Of a DNA stretch of 36,009 nt, positions 16,724-24,375 are shown piece after piece. A model generated the notes under the pieces. That model was not told where the DNA came from. It saw nothing but the letters and a program-made list of their open reading frames with translations, and did not search any database. Made by a program: the position numbers and the translations under genes. Each line of letters opens with the position of its first letter. Position 1 is the stretch's first letter. Source of the stretch: Enterovibrio norvegicus DSM 15893 (GTDB taxonomy: Bacteria; Pseudomonadota; Gammaproteobacteria; Enterobacterales; Vibrionaceae); contig NZ_FOWR01000020.1 in assembly GCF_900115495.1 (NCBI RefSeq), forward strand, positions 1 through 36,009, in the 5' to 3' direction.

Positions 16724-17464
16724 ATGAAAATTGTTCTTGTGACCGGAGGCAGCAGTGGTATTGGCCTTCAAACAGTGACGCATTACCATCGTTCAGGTTT
16801 CAAAGTACTGACTTGTTCCAGGAATGAAGATACATGGAACAAAGTACTCGCCACTCACCCTGAACTGTCTGCCGTCGATTATCTCCCTGTCGATTTGAAA
16901 GATGTTCATCAGGTAGACCGCTATTTCGGGTATATCCGAGAGAACTATGGGCATCTCGACATTGTGGTTAACAATGCATCACCCCCGTTAGAATCGCGCG
17001 GCGATTACGCCGATGTGCCTATCGACGCCCTTTACAACACTCTCATCGGCGACTTTTGGATCCATGCACTCTGCCTGAAATACGAATTGAATCTCGTTGT
17101 AAACGGCGGCTCCATCGTCAACATCAGTTCTGTCAATGGGATAAGGCCTACACCAAACGCGGCGATGTTTTCTGCAGCCAAGCATGGCATTGAAGGGCTC
17201 ACCCGTTCAATTGCGGTAGAAGCCATTCGTAAAGGTATCCGAGTCAATGCCGTTGCACCGGGTGTGACATGGACGCCTCGTTGGGAGCAAGCACAATCTG
17301 AAATGGGCGACGAATTAAAAAACACGGTGGCAAGCCAAGTACCCAATGGGCGATTCGCGACGGTAGAAGAAATTGCTAATGCCATCGCTTGGCTTAGCTC
17401 CGAGCAAGCGAATTACATCGTCGGTCATACCTTGGTGATGGACGGCGGTCTGAGCCTGACATAG
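16724..17464 (+). CDS. SDR family protein lacking the catalytic tyrosine
   Basis: A 246-residue protein with the classical SDR fold. The cofactor motif TGGSSGIG is at residues 7-14, NNAS at 83-86, and the C-terminal VMDGG ending is intact. The catalytic serine (S136) and lysine (K153) are present, but the tyrosine position is F149, in AAMFSAAKHG. The S-to-F spacing (13) is the one normally seen between Ser and Tyr, so this is a true substitution (codon TTT). The protein may bind NAD(P) without classical SDR catalysis, or use another residue. GGAGAG precedes the ATG. It follows the unknown membrane protein closely. Confidence 0.9.
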   Translation: MKIVLVTGGSSGIGLQTVTHYHRSGFKVLTCSRNEDTWNKVLATHPELSAVDYLPVDLKDVHQVDRYFGYIRENYGHLDIVVNNASPPLESRGDYADVPIDALYNTLIGDFWIHALCLKYELNLVVNGGSIVNISSVNGIRPTPNAAMFSAAKHGIEGLTRSIAVEAIRKGIRVNAVAPGVTWTPRWEQAQSEMGDELKNTVASQVPNGRFATVEEIANAIAWLSSEQANYIVGHTLVMDGGLSLT

Positions 17465-17491
17465 CCTCTGCATTTTATCTCTCACACACGC

Positions 17492-17523
17492 AAAAAAAAG
17501 ACTGCCGAGGCAGTCTTTTTTCT
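17492..17523. terminator. bidirectional terminator between the SDR and vWA genes
   Basis: GACTGCC/GGCAGTC with long A and T flanks (17492-17523). It ends the plus-strand SDR gene and, on the other strand, the convergent vWA gene. Confidence 0.88.
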
Positions 17524-17576
17524 TATCATGTTATTTGTCCGGTACTTCTATAACTGCTTGCCAATGAAAGAAGCCA

Positions 17577-19670
17577 TTAAGCCTTTCGCGTTTGCAACAT
17601 CCAACGGCTAACACCTGCCAACCCAAACAAAACGAACAAGAAGATGTTCATGCTGCCACCACTGCTTCCACCGCCACTACGCGAATGCGTGGGTGCAGGT
17701 TGGGTGAACATTGGCTGACTTGCGTCGGCTTGGGTAGGTTGAACATTCTGAGCTTGGCGTGTTTGTCGTGCTTGCTGTTCTTTCTGCACGCGTGCTTGGT
17801 TATTTCGATCAATGCCAATCTGTTGGAACACATCTTCTTCAACCACCAGCAGCGAGGTGTAATCCGTTAGAAGACCATACTCTACGGCGATGTCTTCTAT
17901 CGCTTGTTCTTTGTCTGCGTCTTTCTGCTCTAGGTAATCCATCTGCGCTTCTAGATCTCGAATCGCTGAGAATGCCCACATTCTCTCAAGTTCAGGGTTA
18001 CGCAACGTTGTCTCTGGTAACGATACCTTGGTGGTATAACGACGCGTCTCGCCATTCACTTTCATGCTCAAAGTGACGTCGGCAGTGCCGGCTTTAAAGT
18101 AGTGGCCGAATACCGTCAGTTGCTCACCGCGATATAAGCTGCTGATAGCTTCTGGTGTCAGATCCTTTACCTTCACACCGTCGATATCCAATTGAATGTC
18201 GCGATACGCTTGATGCGTTAACTTGCTAGAGATGTTGAGCAAATGTCCCATGATGTCATCTGCATTCGAGACAGACGTTGCAACGCCATTTGATAGCTTG
18301 GTCATCGGCACCAACAGCGGTGTATTCGCGCTGTTACCCATGATGAAGGTGAACAACCGGACGTCATATTTTTCCATCATTTGGAAAAATTTACGCTTCT
18401 CCGTTACCCCAACATTCGCGACACCATCGGTCACCAGCACAATACCTGTTGGACGGTCAGCGTCCAGTTTACGCACGGCTGCGCCCAAACCTTCATAGAG
18501 ATTGGTGCCGTTACTCGGCTGCATGGCAGACATTTCACTCAGGGCTTTTTCGACGTTTTCCTTGTTCGCAGGTAGAAAGCCATTGGTTAAGTCATACGTT
18601 GAACTATCAAACATCACGACACGAAAACGGTCTTGTGGTGGAAGCTTGTTCAGCCCCTGTCGAACCCCTTCGGCCAAGGTGCTGTACTTGCCCGACATCG
18701 ACCCTGATTTGTCTAATACGAAGACCCAATCACGCCCTTGTATTACCGGCCCCAAATCATCACCCGGCGTAAAGGTAAGTTTCACTGTACCGCGCTTTGA
18801 TTCTTCAGGGTCACGGTACGCAACCATATCCAAGCGACCGGGGAGTCCATCTTGTAGGCGCCAATAAACCACGATGTCTTGATCCAACCGGTACGCGGGG
18901 GCAGAAGGTGATGCTGTCACGCCTTCCTCTTCAACCGCGGCTGACGCTTGGTTCGCGACTTGCGCCTTCCAAATCGTATGCTCACCTAATGCTTCTTGTG
19001 TAAGTGCTGCGTTAGGGTGTGACGGCAAACGCACGCCGTCAACGGGATACGCGGATTTCAGCGTGACGTTAAACGAGAAGTCTTGCTCAACTGCATCATT
19101 GCGCGTCCAAAAACTGTCGCGCGCTTCATCAACACCGCCCTCTTCCATGGGATAAACGTAACGGCCAATGCCGTGGTCAATCAGCGCGTCTTGTAGATAC
19201 ACCAATCTCACCTTCACACGCTGTTGAGGCTGAACAGGGAAGACGCGCATCTCAAACGTTTTGTATCCGTCTTTTTCAGTCAATGCCGTCGCATTGCCTT
19301 GCGCTTTTTGTTCTTCGTAAATCTTTTTCGCTTTGTCTTTCGCCACCGATTCTGCAATCACTGGCGTGCCGTTAATCCAGTAAATGAACTCACCCACGAC
19401 GGCTTCTTGCGGTACAGGAAACGAGTAGCGCGCTTCGAGCACGTCATTATTTGGGTTATAGAAGATTTGTTCGATGGACGTTGTCGCATAGCCGTCTTCA
19501 ATCACGACATCCACGCGGTGGGTTTCGATGGTGAGGTCTTGGTGTTGGCTGTTGGTCGGTTTCAACAAACCGCTCGCCATTGCGGCGGGTGCAAACCAGC
19601 CTAATACAAACGTGAGAAATACCATTCCCCACGTCGAGAATCTTTGGGTCATTTGCTGTTGGTTTAGCAT
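17577..19670 (-). CDS. VIT and von Willebrand A domain protein with GlyGly-CTERM-like tail
   Basis: A 697-residue exported protein. Order: signal peptide (about 1-32), VIT domain (about 38-165), linker, vWA domain (about 313-490) with MIDAS motif DKSGS (D320, S322, S324) and a later TDG loop. A conserved region with ERMWAFSAIRDLE and EYGLLTDYTSLLVV follows, then a Q/P-rich stretch. The tail is GGGSSGGS (666-673), a hydrophobic segment (674-691) and a basic end RKA. The body resembles the family called marine proteobacterial sortase target protein, but I see no LPxTG. The tail fits the GlyGly-CTERM sorting signal cut by rhombosortases. No sortase or rhombosortase gene is in the window. The likely role is a surface adhesin-like, metal-dependent binding protein. 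Confidence 0.88.
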   Translation of the reverse strand: MLNQQQMTQRFSTWGMVFLTFVLGWFAPAAMASGLLKPTNSQHQDLTIETHRVDVVIEDGYATTSIEQIFYNPNNDVLEARYSFPVPQEAVVGEFIYWINGTPVIAESVAKDKAKKIYEEQKAQGNATALTEKDGYKTFEMRVFPVQPQQRVKVRLVYLQDALIDHGIGRYVYPMEEGGVDEARDSFWTRNDAVEQDFSFNVTLKSAYPVDGVRLPSHPNAALTQEALGEHTIWKAQVANQASAAVEEEGVTASPSAPAYRLDQDIVVYWRLQDGLPGRLDMVAYRDPEESKRGTVKLTFTPGDDLGPVIQGRDWVFVLDKSGSMSGKYSTLAEGVRQGLNKLPPQDRFRVVMFDSSTYDLTNGFLPANKENVEKALSEMSAMQPSNGTNLYEGLGAAVRKLDADRPTGIVLVTDGVANVGVTEKRKFFQMMEKYDVRLFTFIMGNSANTPLLVPMTKLSNGVATSVSNADDIMGHLLNISSKLTHQAYRDIQLDIDGVKVKDLTPEAISSLYRGEQLTVFGHYFKAGTADVTLSMKVNGETRRYTTKVSLPETTLRNPELERMWAFSAIRDLEAQMDYLEQKDADKEQAIEDIAVEYGLLTDYTSLLVVEEDVFQQIGIDRNNQARVQKEQQARQTRQAQNVQPTQADASQPMFTQPAPTHSRSGGGSSGGSMNIFLFVLFGLAGVSRWMLQTRKA

Positions 19671-19946
19671 CGTGTGCCTCCATTGCGTGGCTTCTTTGAG
19701 ATTCGTTCTCTCATGTGCAGGAAGGGAAGGCTTGCGTTCATCGCGCCTTTAACTCTCTGCGTTTTCAGAAGCTTGCAACAAGACAGCGTAAGTCAAAAGC
19801 GCCGTGTCCGAAGTGACAATATACGTGACGCTACGTCGCATGAGGTGACACCTTCTCGCCGGATCGACGTGTTGGTGTGCGTGAGCGGACACGTATCCAT
19901 ACGTACTAAGACATATTGACTATTTGGATTCTTATGGGGCTAAACG

Positions 19947-20678
19947 CTATTCGTACTCTTCAAAAAGTGGGAAGGTCCAGCGGCGCATCGCGACCACCAT
20001 TGAAGTGCCGTGACGCTCTTGCATCGTTAAATCTGTGTCTTGGTTACATGAATCATAAAACTCACTCACCAAACGTTGAATACGTTGCTGAAATTTGTAG
20101 TTGGTTGAGAGCGACATCAGCCCTGTAGACATCACCAGCTTCTCTTCATCGCCAGCAAAACGAGATTGGAAGAACGCGCTGATCACTTGTTGTTGGAAGA
20201 ACTGCTGAATAGGGCCACCCGCCACCCATGAAAATGACGGCGAGATTTTAAGTTTAATGCGGTTATCAGGCTGAAGCTCAATCACGTTCAAGCGATCTAA
20301 GTGCGCCAACTTCTGAATCAAAACCGTTTCAGGTAGGCTGTACTGCTCAAGGATTTGATCAAAGCGATACCCATTCGTGATGCAGACCGCCACTAACAAC
20401 AAAGCTTTGTCAGCCACCAGCTCTTCTTCTTGCTGCCACGTCAATTCCGTAATCTGATGGGTGCTTTCAGAGGAAAGTTTAAACAGTTCCCCCATGTCCA
20501 TATCAATGAGCTGACACACCGCCGACAAGCGCTCTAAACTCAAGCTTCCGCCATTCGCGAAGAGCCGCTTTACCGAGCCCTCACTGAGTGACAATGCACT
20601 CGCGACATCTTGATAATTCACACCTCTCGCTTTGAGCTGCTTCTTTAACGTTTGAACCACCTGATCACATTCAGCCAT
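19947..20678 (-). CDS. XRE-family transcriptional regulator with large C-terminal domain
   Basis: A 243-residue regulator. The N-terminal helix-turn-helix (about residues 8-62) has the typical VASALSLSEGSVKRLFANG recognition region. The C-terminal domain (about 75-243) is helical and unassigned. Close relatives are widespread in Vibrionaceae as uncharacterised Cro/C1-type proteins. It is transcribed toward the vWA gene with 276 bp between, so separate promoters are likely. Possible operator palindromes lie at 20764-20814 in front of it. Target genes are unknown. Confidence 0.85.
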   Translation of the reverse strand: MAECDQVVQTLKKQLKARGVNYQDVASALSLSEGSVKRLFANGGSLSLERLSAVCQLIDMDMGELFKLSSESTHQITELTWQQEEELVADKALLLVAVCITNGYRFDQILEQYSLPETVLIQKLAHLDRLNVIELQPDNRIKLKISPSFSWVAGGPIQQFFQQQVISAFFQSRFAGDEEKLVMSTGLMSLSTNYKFQQRIQRLVSEFYDSCNQDTDLTMQERHGTSMVVAMRRWTFPLFEEYE

Positions 20679-20763
20679 GTATCCTCCTTGAAACCAGAGG
20701 ACAGTAAACCGTAACCGCGTTGGCTTTTCCAGTGCTATCTAAAAGGCAGGAAAAAAACAGACC

Positions 20764-20780
20764 GTCAGTGCCTTACTGAC
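20764..20780. promoter_or_regulatory. palindrome upstream of the XRE regulator
   Basis: GTCAGT-GCCTT-ACTGAC, a perfect 17-bp dyad, lies 85 bp before the XRE start. A second dyad, AGTTC-CTGACTGT-GAACT, follows about 20 bp further upstream of the gene. It is a candidate auto-operator, with no direct proof. Confidence 0.35.
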
Positions 20781-20893
20781 ATTCGGCGTCATCGAAGTTC
20801 CTGACTGTGAACTCAAAAATGGCGGCAATGTGATCTCGATGCATCAAGTAGGAAAGCAATGTTCAGCGCCTACAGCACCCAATAAATAGCGGA

Positions 20894-20923
20894 TAAAAAA
20901 ATGCCACCCAGTTGGGTGGCATT
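20894..20923 (-). terminator. intrinsic terminator of guaC
   Basis: AATGCCACCCA/TGGGTGGCATT (20900-20910 with 20913-20923) is followed on the minus strand by TTTTTTA. It lies about 20 bp past the guaC stop. Confidence 0.92.
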
Positions 20924-20942
20924 CTTATATGTGCTTTCGAAC

Positions 20943-21986
20943 TTATTCTTTACCGAACACGTTGTTTTCTTGTTCTTGAACGCGAATAAACGTCGTGCGC
21001 TTAGTCAACTCTTTAAGCTGCGCAGCACCAACATAAGTACACGTAGAACGTACGCCACCAAGAATGTCAGAAATCGTATCATTCACTGTGCCACGGTATG
21101 GCAACAAGACGGTCTTACCTTCTGCAGCGCGGTATTTTGCAACACCACCAGAGTGTTTTGCCATCGCACTTTCAGAAGACATGCCGTAGAACTTCATGAA
21201 CTGCTTACCGTCTTGCTCAATCACTTCACCGCCGCTTTCTTCGTGGCCAGCTAGCATACCGCCAAGCATCACGAAATCAGCACCGCCACCGAAGGCTTTA
21301 GACACATCACCCGCACATGAACAGCCACCGTCACCGATGATACGACCACCTAGACCGTGTGCAGCATCTGCACATTCAATAATTGCAGAAAGTTGTGGGT
21401 AACCTACGCCCGTTTTCACGCGAGTCGTACACACTGAACCAGGACCAATGCCCACTTTCACGATGTCTGCACCAGCAAGAATAAGTTCTTCAACCATGTC
21501 ACCAGTAACCACGTTACCCGCACTGATCACTTTGTCTGGGAATGCCGCGCGAACACGCTCAACGTACTGAACAAGGTGCTCAGAGTAACCGTTAGCAATG
21601 TCGATGCAGATGAAGATAAGTTCATCAGACAACGCCATGATATCTTTGGTTTTTTGGAAGTCAGCGTCAGAAGTGCCCGTTGATACCATCACGTTGTTTA
21701 GCGTCTTAGTGTCAGCTTCAGCAACGAACGCTGCCCAATCTTCAACGGTGTAGTGTTTGTGGATGGCAGTCATACAACCGTGCTCAGCGAGCACCTTGCC
21801 CATTTTGAATGAACCGACTGAATCCATATTTGCTGCAATGACAGGTACACCAGACCATTGACGACCGCTATGCTTGAAGGTAAACTCGCGGGTTAATTCA
21901 ACTTGTGAACGGCTTTTTAGGGTAGAACGTTTCGGACGAAACAGTACATCTTTGAAACCCAACTTCAAGTCTTGTTCGATACGCAT
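20943..21986 (-). CDS. guaC: GMP reductase
   Basis: A 347-residue enzyme that converts GMP to IMP with NADPH in purine salvage. The catalytic C186 lies in GPGSVCTTR, the same position as in E. coli GuaC. The AANMDSVG and NGYSEHLVQ segments match the family, and the length equals E. coli GuaC. The start at 21986 is chosen because AAGGA precedes it and the family N terminus [14 protein letters not shown] begins there. The open frame runs 70 codons further upstream through the leader, but that part is not family-like. The gene has its own promoter, structured leader and terminator. Confidence 0.97.
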   Translation of the reverse strand: MRIEQDLKLGFKDVLFRPKRSTLKSRSQVELTREFTFKHSGRQWSGVPVIAANMDSVGSFKMGKVLAEHGCMTAIHKHYTVEDWAAFVAEADTKTLNNVMVSTGTSDADFQKTKDIMALSDELIFICIDIANGYSEHLVQYVERVRAAFPDKVISAGNVVTGDMVEELILAGADIVKVGIGPGSVCTTRVKTGVGYPQLSAIIECADAAHGLGGRIIGDGGCSCAGDVSKAFGGGADFVMLGGMLAGHEESGGEVIEQDGKQFMKFYGMSSESAMAKHSGGVAKYRAAEGKTVLLPYRGTVNDTISDILGGVRSTCTYVGAAQLKELTKRTTFIRVQEQENNVFGKE

Positions 21987-22040
21987 GTGTCTTTCCTTAA
22001 TATACAGACGATGCCCTTTCGGACAGTGCTCATGGATTTT

Positions 22041-22118
22041 AGCTATTGGCAGATAGCTTGAATATTCACCATCGAGCAGGCACAAAAAAACCGGGGCGTT
22101 GGCAGACGCTCCGGTTTT
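22041..22118 (-). promoter_or_regulatory. guaC leader with two hairpins sharing one hexaloop
   Basis: On the minus strand the first hairpin (22118-22087) has arms AAAACCGG...GCGT and ACGC...CCGGTTTT and is followed by a T run, so it looks like an intrinsic terminator at the very 5' end of the transcript. The second (22058-22041) is AGCTAT-CTGCCA-ATAGCT. Both present the same loop, CTGCCA. The ATG is about 55 bp further on. The arrangement suggests attenuation or a loop-binding factor; I know no described element of this form. Confidence 0.5.
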
Positions 22119-22122
22119 CAGC

Positions 22123-22150
22123 ATTATAGGCACATAAATATTATTCACAA
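22123..22150 (-). promoter_or_regulatory. sigma70 promoter of guaC
   Basis: On the minus strand TTGTGA (22150-22145), 16 bp, then TATAAT (22128-22123). The predicted start at about 22116 coincides with the first base of the leader hairpin. Confidence 0.7.
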
Positions 22151-22374
22151 GACTGACAATTGAAATTTTTTTGTGATACCTTTTGTCAGAAAGCACCTCG
22201 ATTAATTCAAAAATCCCTCTCTATTTACAACTACTTATCTCGCTTTTTCTCTTCCCAATTTGTATAAAAAAACCGCGCATTCCAGATTGAAACACGCAGC
22301 TTGATCATTTCTTTTTCAGTGCAAAAACAAACAACTTAGTTGATGTTTTTCCTACTGATTAGGCGATATTTCGC

Positions 22375-23841
22375 CTACTGCACAGGCACCCATGGGCCCC
22401 ACGCTTCACTCAGCAACGGATCATCACCCTGTGTCCAATAAAGTGCTTTATAGGTTACGCCTTTCACGACCACTTGCTGATCTTTGTTGTAAACCTTGGC
22501 AGCGCTCCATGCATTAGGGTCGGTCGGTGTACCCGTATCGGTTCCATTGCCAGTGCCTGTCGTTGGCATCTCAGCATCTGGTAACACACGCACGGTTGGC
22601 CAGCCTGCGTGTGATCCATAGAAATTCGTCACACACTTCTCGTAATCGCCCGGAACCAACGCCGAATACGCGGTTTGGAAGCCAACAAGCTCACATTCGA
22701 ATGAGTAGCCACCCGGACGATCAGCATAGTATTTCCAGTTACCGTCCCAGTTGGTATAAAGCACGTCCGTTGCACCTTGAAGGTTCAAACTGCCAAATGG
22801 CAATTGTTGGTAACAGGTGTTGGTTTCATCTGCTTCAATCGGGATTTGATAATGTGCCGCTAGCCCTTCCCAGTAGCGAATACGGTTAACAGGCTGACCT
22901 TTGGTTTTGTTTTGTTGACCACATTCAATACCGCCATTGATGATGTTAATGGTCGTGCCGAAACCGTAACCAATACCTGCATCTTTTTCACGTTGAGACG
23001 GTGTCCACGTTCTGTCGATAACATGCAACATTGCAGGCTTAGGCGCCTGAGGCGTTAGGAAGAACCAAATCGCTGACGCAAGGTTTAGCCAAGAATCTGC
23101 CACCAGACCCGGTTCATTCAACAGTTTGGTCGCATCGCCGTCGTACATCACCTCAGAGAACATGCCGTAGTTAAAGTGATAAGAAAGCTGTTTAGCGCCA
23201 CGACCAAAGTACCCCTGCCCCGTCGCACATGGCCAGCGGCTGTTCTGCCAGTCTTTTTGACCACACCCTGTCGTATAGCCTTCTTGGCCTTCAGCCCATC
23301 CCATTTCACGAACGTGAACCAGTGCTTGCTGCCATTCTTCTAACGCGAGTGGGTTATCCGACGTGTTGTCGATGGCAATGTGTCCACCCGTTTCTTGAGA
23401 GAAATGGGCAAAGGCGGTAATGATAGATTTTTTACAGATTGCATCGGCATCTCGGCCATCCGTGTAATCACCACAGAACGCGGGGAACTTACCGATTGCA
23501 CGCAAGAAGCGGGTATAAGTGTATTCAGGCGCGGCCATGTGCGTCAGAAAATCCCAATCTGAACGCGGGAATACACGTTCAACACGCTTTACGTTATCAG
23601 GGTTTGACGCCAATCCTGCATCAATGGCTTCAACCACGGTGTTTGGTGTGGTTTCGAGCGCTTTGGACCAGATAGCATACATAGGATCGGAGGTTTGCGC
23701 CGCTTCTGCTGCCGCCATTTCGGAGGCAGAAACAACGAACCCGTTGACGTCATTAGGATCAGTCTGGGGATTCATGGAAATGGCGCTATTCGCCATAAAG
23801 CTTGCACCACACAGTGCCGTAAACAGAGCTGTTCTTTTCAT
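22375..23841 (-). CDS. secreted GH19 chitinase with one chitin-binding module
   Basis: A 488-residue exported enzyme. Order: signal peptide (about 1-20), GH19 catalytic domain (about 60-420) with the catalytic glutamate E150 in HFSQETGG and the GRGAKQLSYHFNYG substrate-cleft motif, a short TG-rich linker (about 425-440), then one CBM5/12 chitin-binding module (NAWSAAKVYNK...WGPWV). It hydrolyses chitin outside the cell. AAGGA precedes the ATG. It lies directly downstream of a close paralogue (24376-26079) on the same strand, 534 bp away, with its own leader hairpin. Confidence 0.95.
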   Translation of the reverse strand: MKRTALFTALCGASFMANSAISMNPQTDPNDVNGFVVSASEMAAAEAAQTSDPMYAIWSKALETTPNTVVEAIDAGLASNPDNVKRVERVFPRSDWDFLTHMAAPEYTYTRFLRAIGKFPAFCGDYTDGRDADAICKKSIITAFAHFSQETGGHIAIDNTSDNPLALEEWQQALVHVREMGWAEGQEGYTTGCGQKDWQNSRWPCATGQGYFGRGAKQLSYHFNYGMFSEVMYDGDATKLLNEPGLVADSWLNLASAIWFFLTPQAPKPAMLHVIDRTWTPSQREKDAGIGYGFGTTINIINGGIECGQQNKTKGQPVNRIRYWEGLAAHYQIPIEADETNTCYQQLPFGSLNLQGATDVLYTNWDGNWKYYADRPGGYSFECELVGFQTAYSALVPGDYEKCVTNFYGSHAGWPTVRVLPDAEMPTTGTGNGTDTGTPTDPNAWSAAKVYNKDQQVVVKGVTYKALYWTQGDDPLLSEAWGPWVPVQ

Positions 23842-23865
23842 TTCAAGTTCCTTATCAAATACGCC

Positions 23866-23888
23866 GGAAAGAGAAAATATCTCTTTCC
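23866..23888 (-). promoter_or_regulatory. perfect inverted repeat in the leader of the first chitinase
   Basis: GGAAAGAGA-AAATA-TCTCTTTCC, a 9-bp stem, ends 25 bp before the ATG and just before the SD. It may stabilise the mRNA or regulate ribosome access. Confidence 0.45.
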
Positions 23889-24258
23889 AAATTCGCCGCT
23901 GCGATGGCTATATCATCTCGATGTCGTTTTACGCTGGGCCTATTCCGTTAACGCTATAAGTAGCGCGTTTACCCAGTCATTCTTGATGATTTTGTTATTA
24001 ACGCAGACAGCCAACTATATGCATGACTTGATATACAACTGAACCACTATCACCCAGCCAAATGCAAAGACTGTATGATGCCCCGTTAGGTTTTGATAAA
24101 GACCAAACTGTTGTAGCGTGATTTTTTGAAGCCAAACACGTTACACAAAAGAAACCTCAACACAATGCACTCATTTTTGTGCACATATATCGAATTAAAA
24201 ACTGCGAACTGTCTCGCTAAAAGGCGGCGGTATCCCTTGAATCCAACCGGCTCGGGTG
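23889..24258. other. intergenic stretch between the two chitinase genes
   Basis: This interval holds no supported gene. It should carry the promoter of the 22375-23841 chitinase. I see no convincing -10/-35 pair. The terminator of the upstream chitinase lies at its right end. Confidence 0.6.
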
Positions 24259-24297
24259 TAAAAAAGCGCGTATCCTACTTTCGTAAAATACGCGCTT
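24259..24297 (-). terminator. intrinsic terminator of the larger chitinase gene
   Basis: AAGCGCGTAT/ATACGCGCTT (24264-24273 with 24288-24297) closes a 14-nt loop. On the minus strand it is followed by TTTTTT. It lies about 80 bp past the stop at 24376, so each chitinase seems separately transcribed. Confidence 0.85.
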
Positions 24298-24375
24298 CTG
24301 TGATCACCATTTACTCATGCATCGCGCTGTATGCCGTGCTTTTGTTCAAGGCATTAGTCATGCATTTATGGACGA

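Noticed and set aside
21987-22196. 70-codon N-terminal extension of guaC
   Set aside because: It covers the promoter and leader hairpins, lacks family similarity, and the ATG at 21986 has a good SD and the conserved N terminus.
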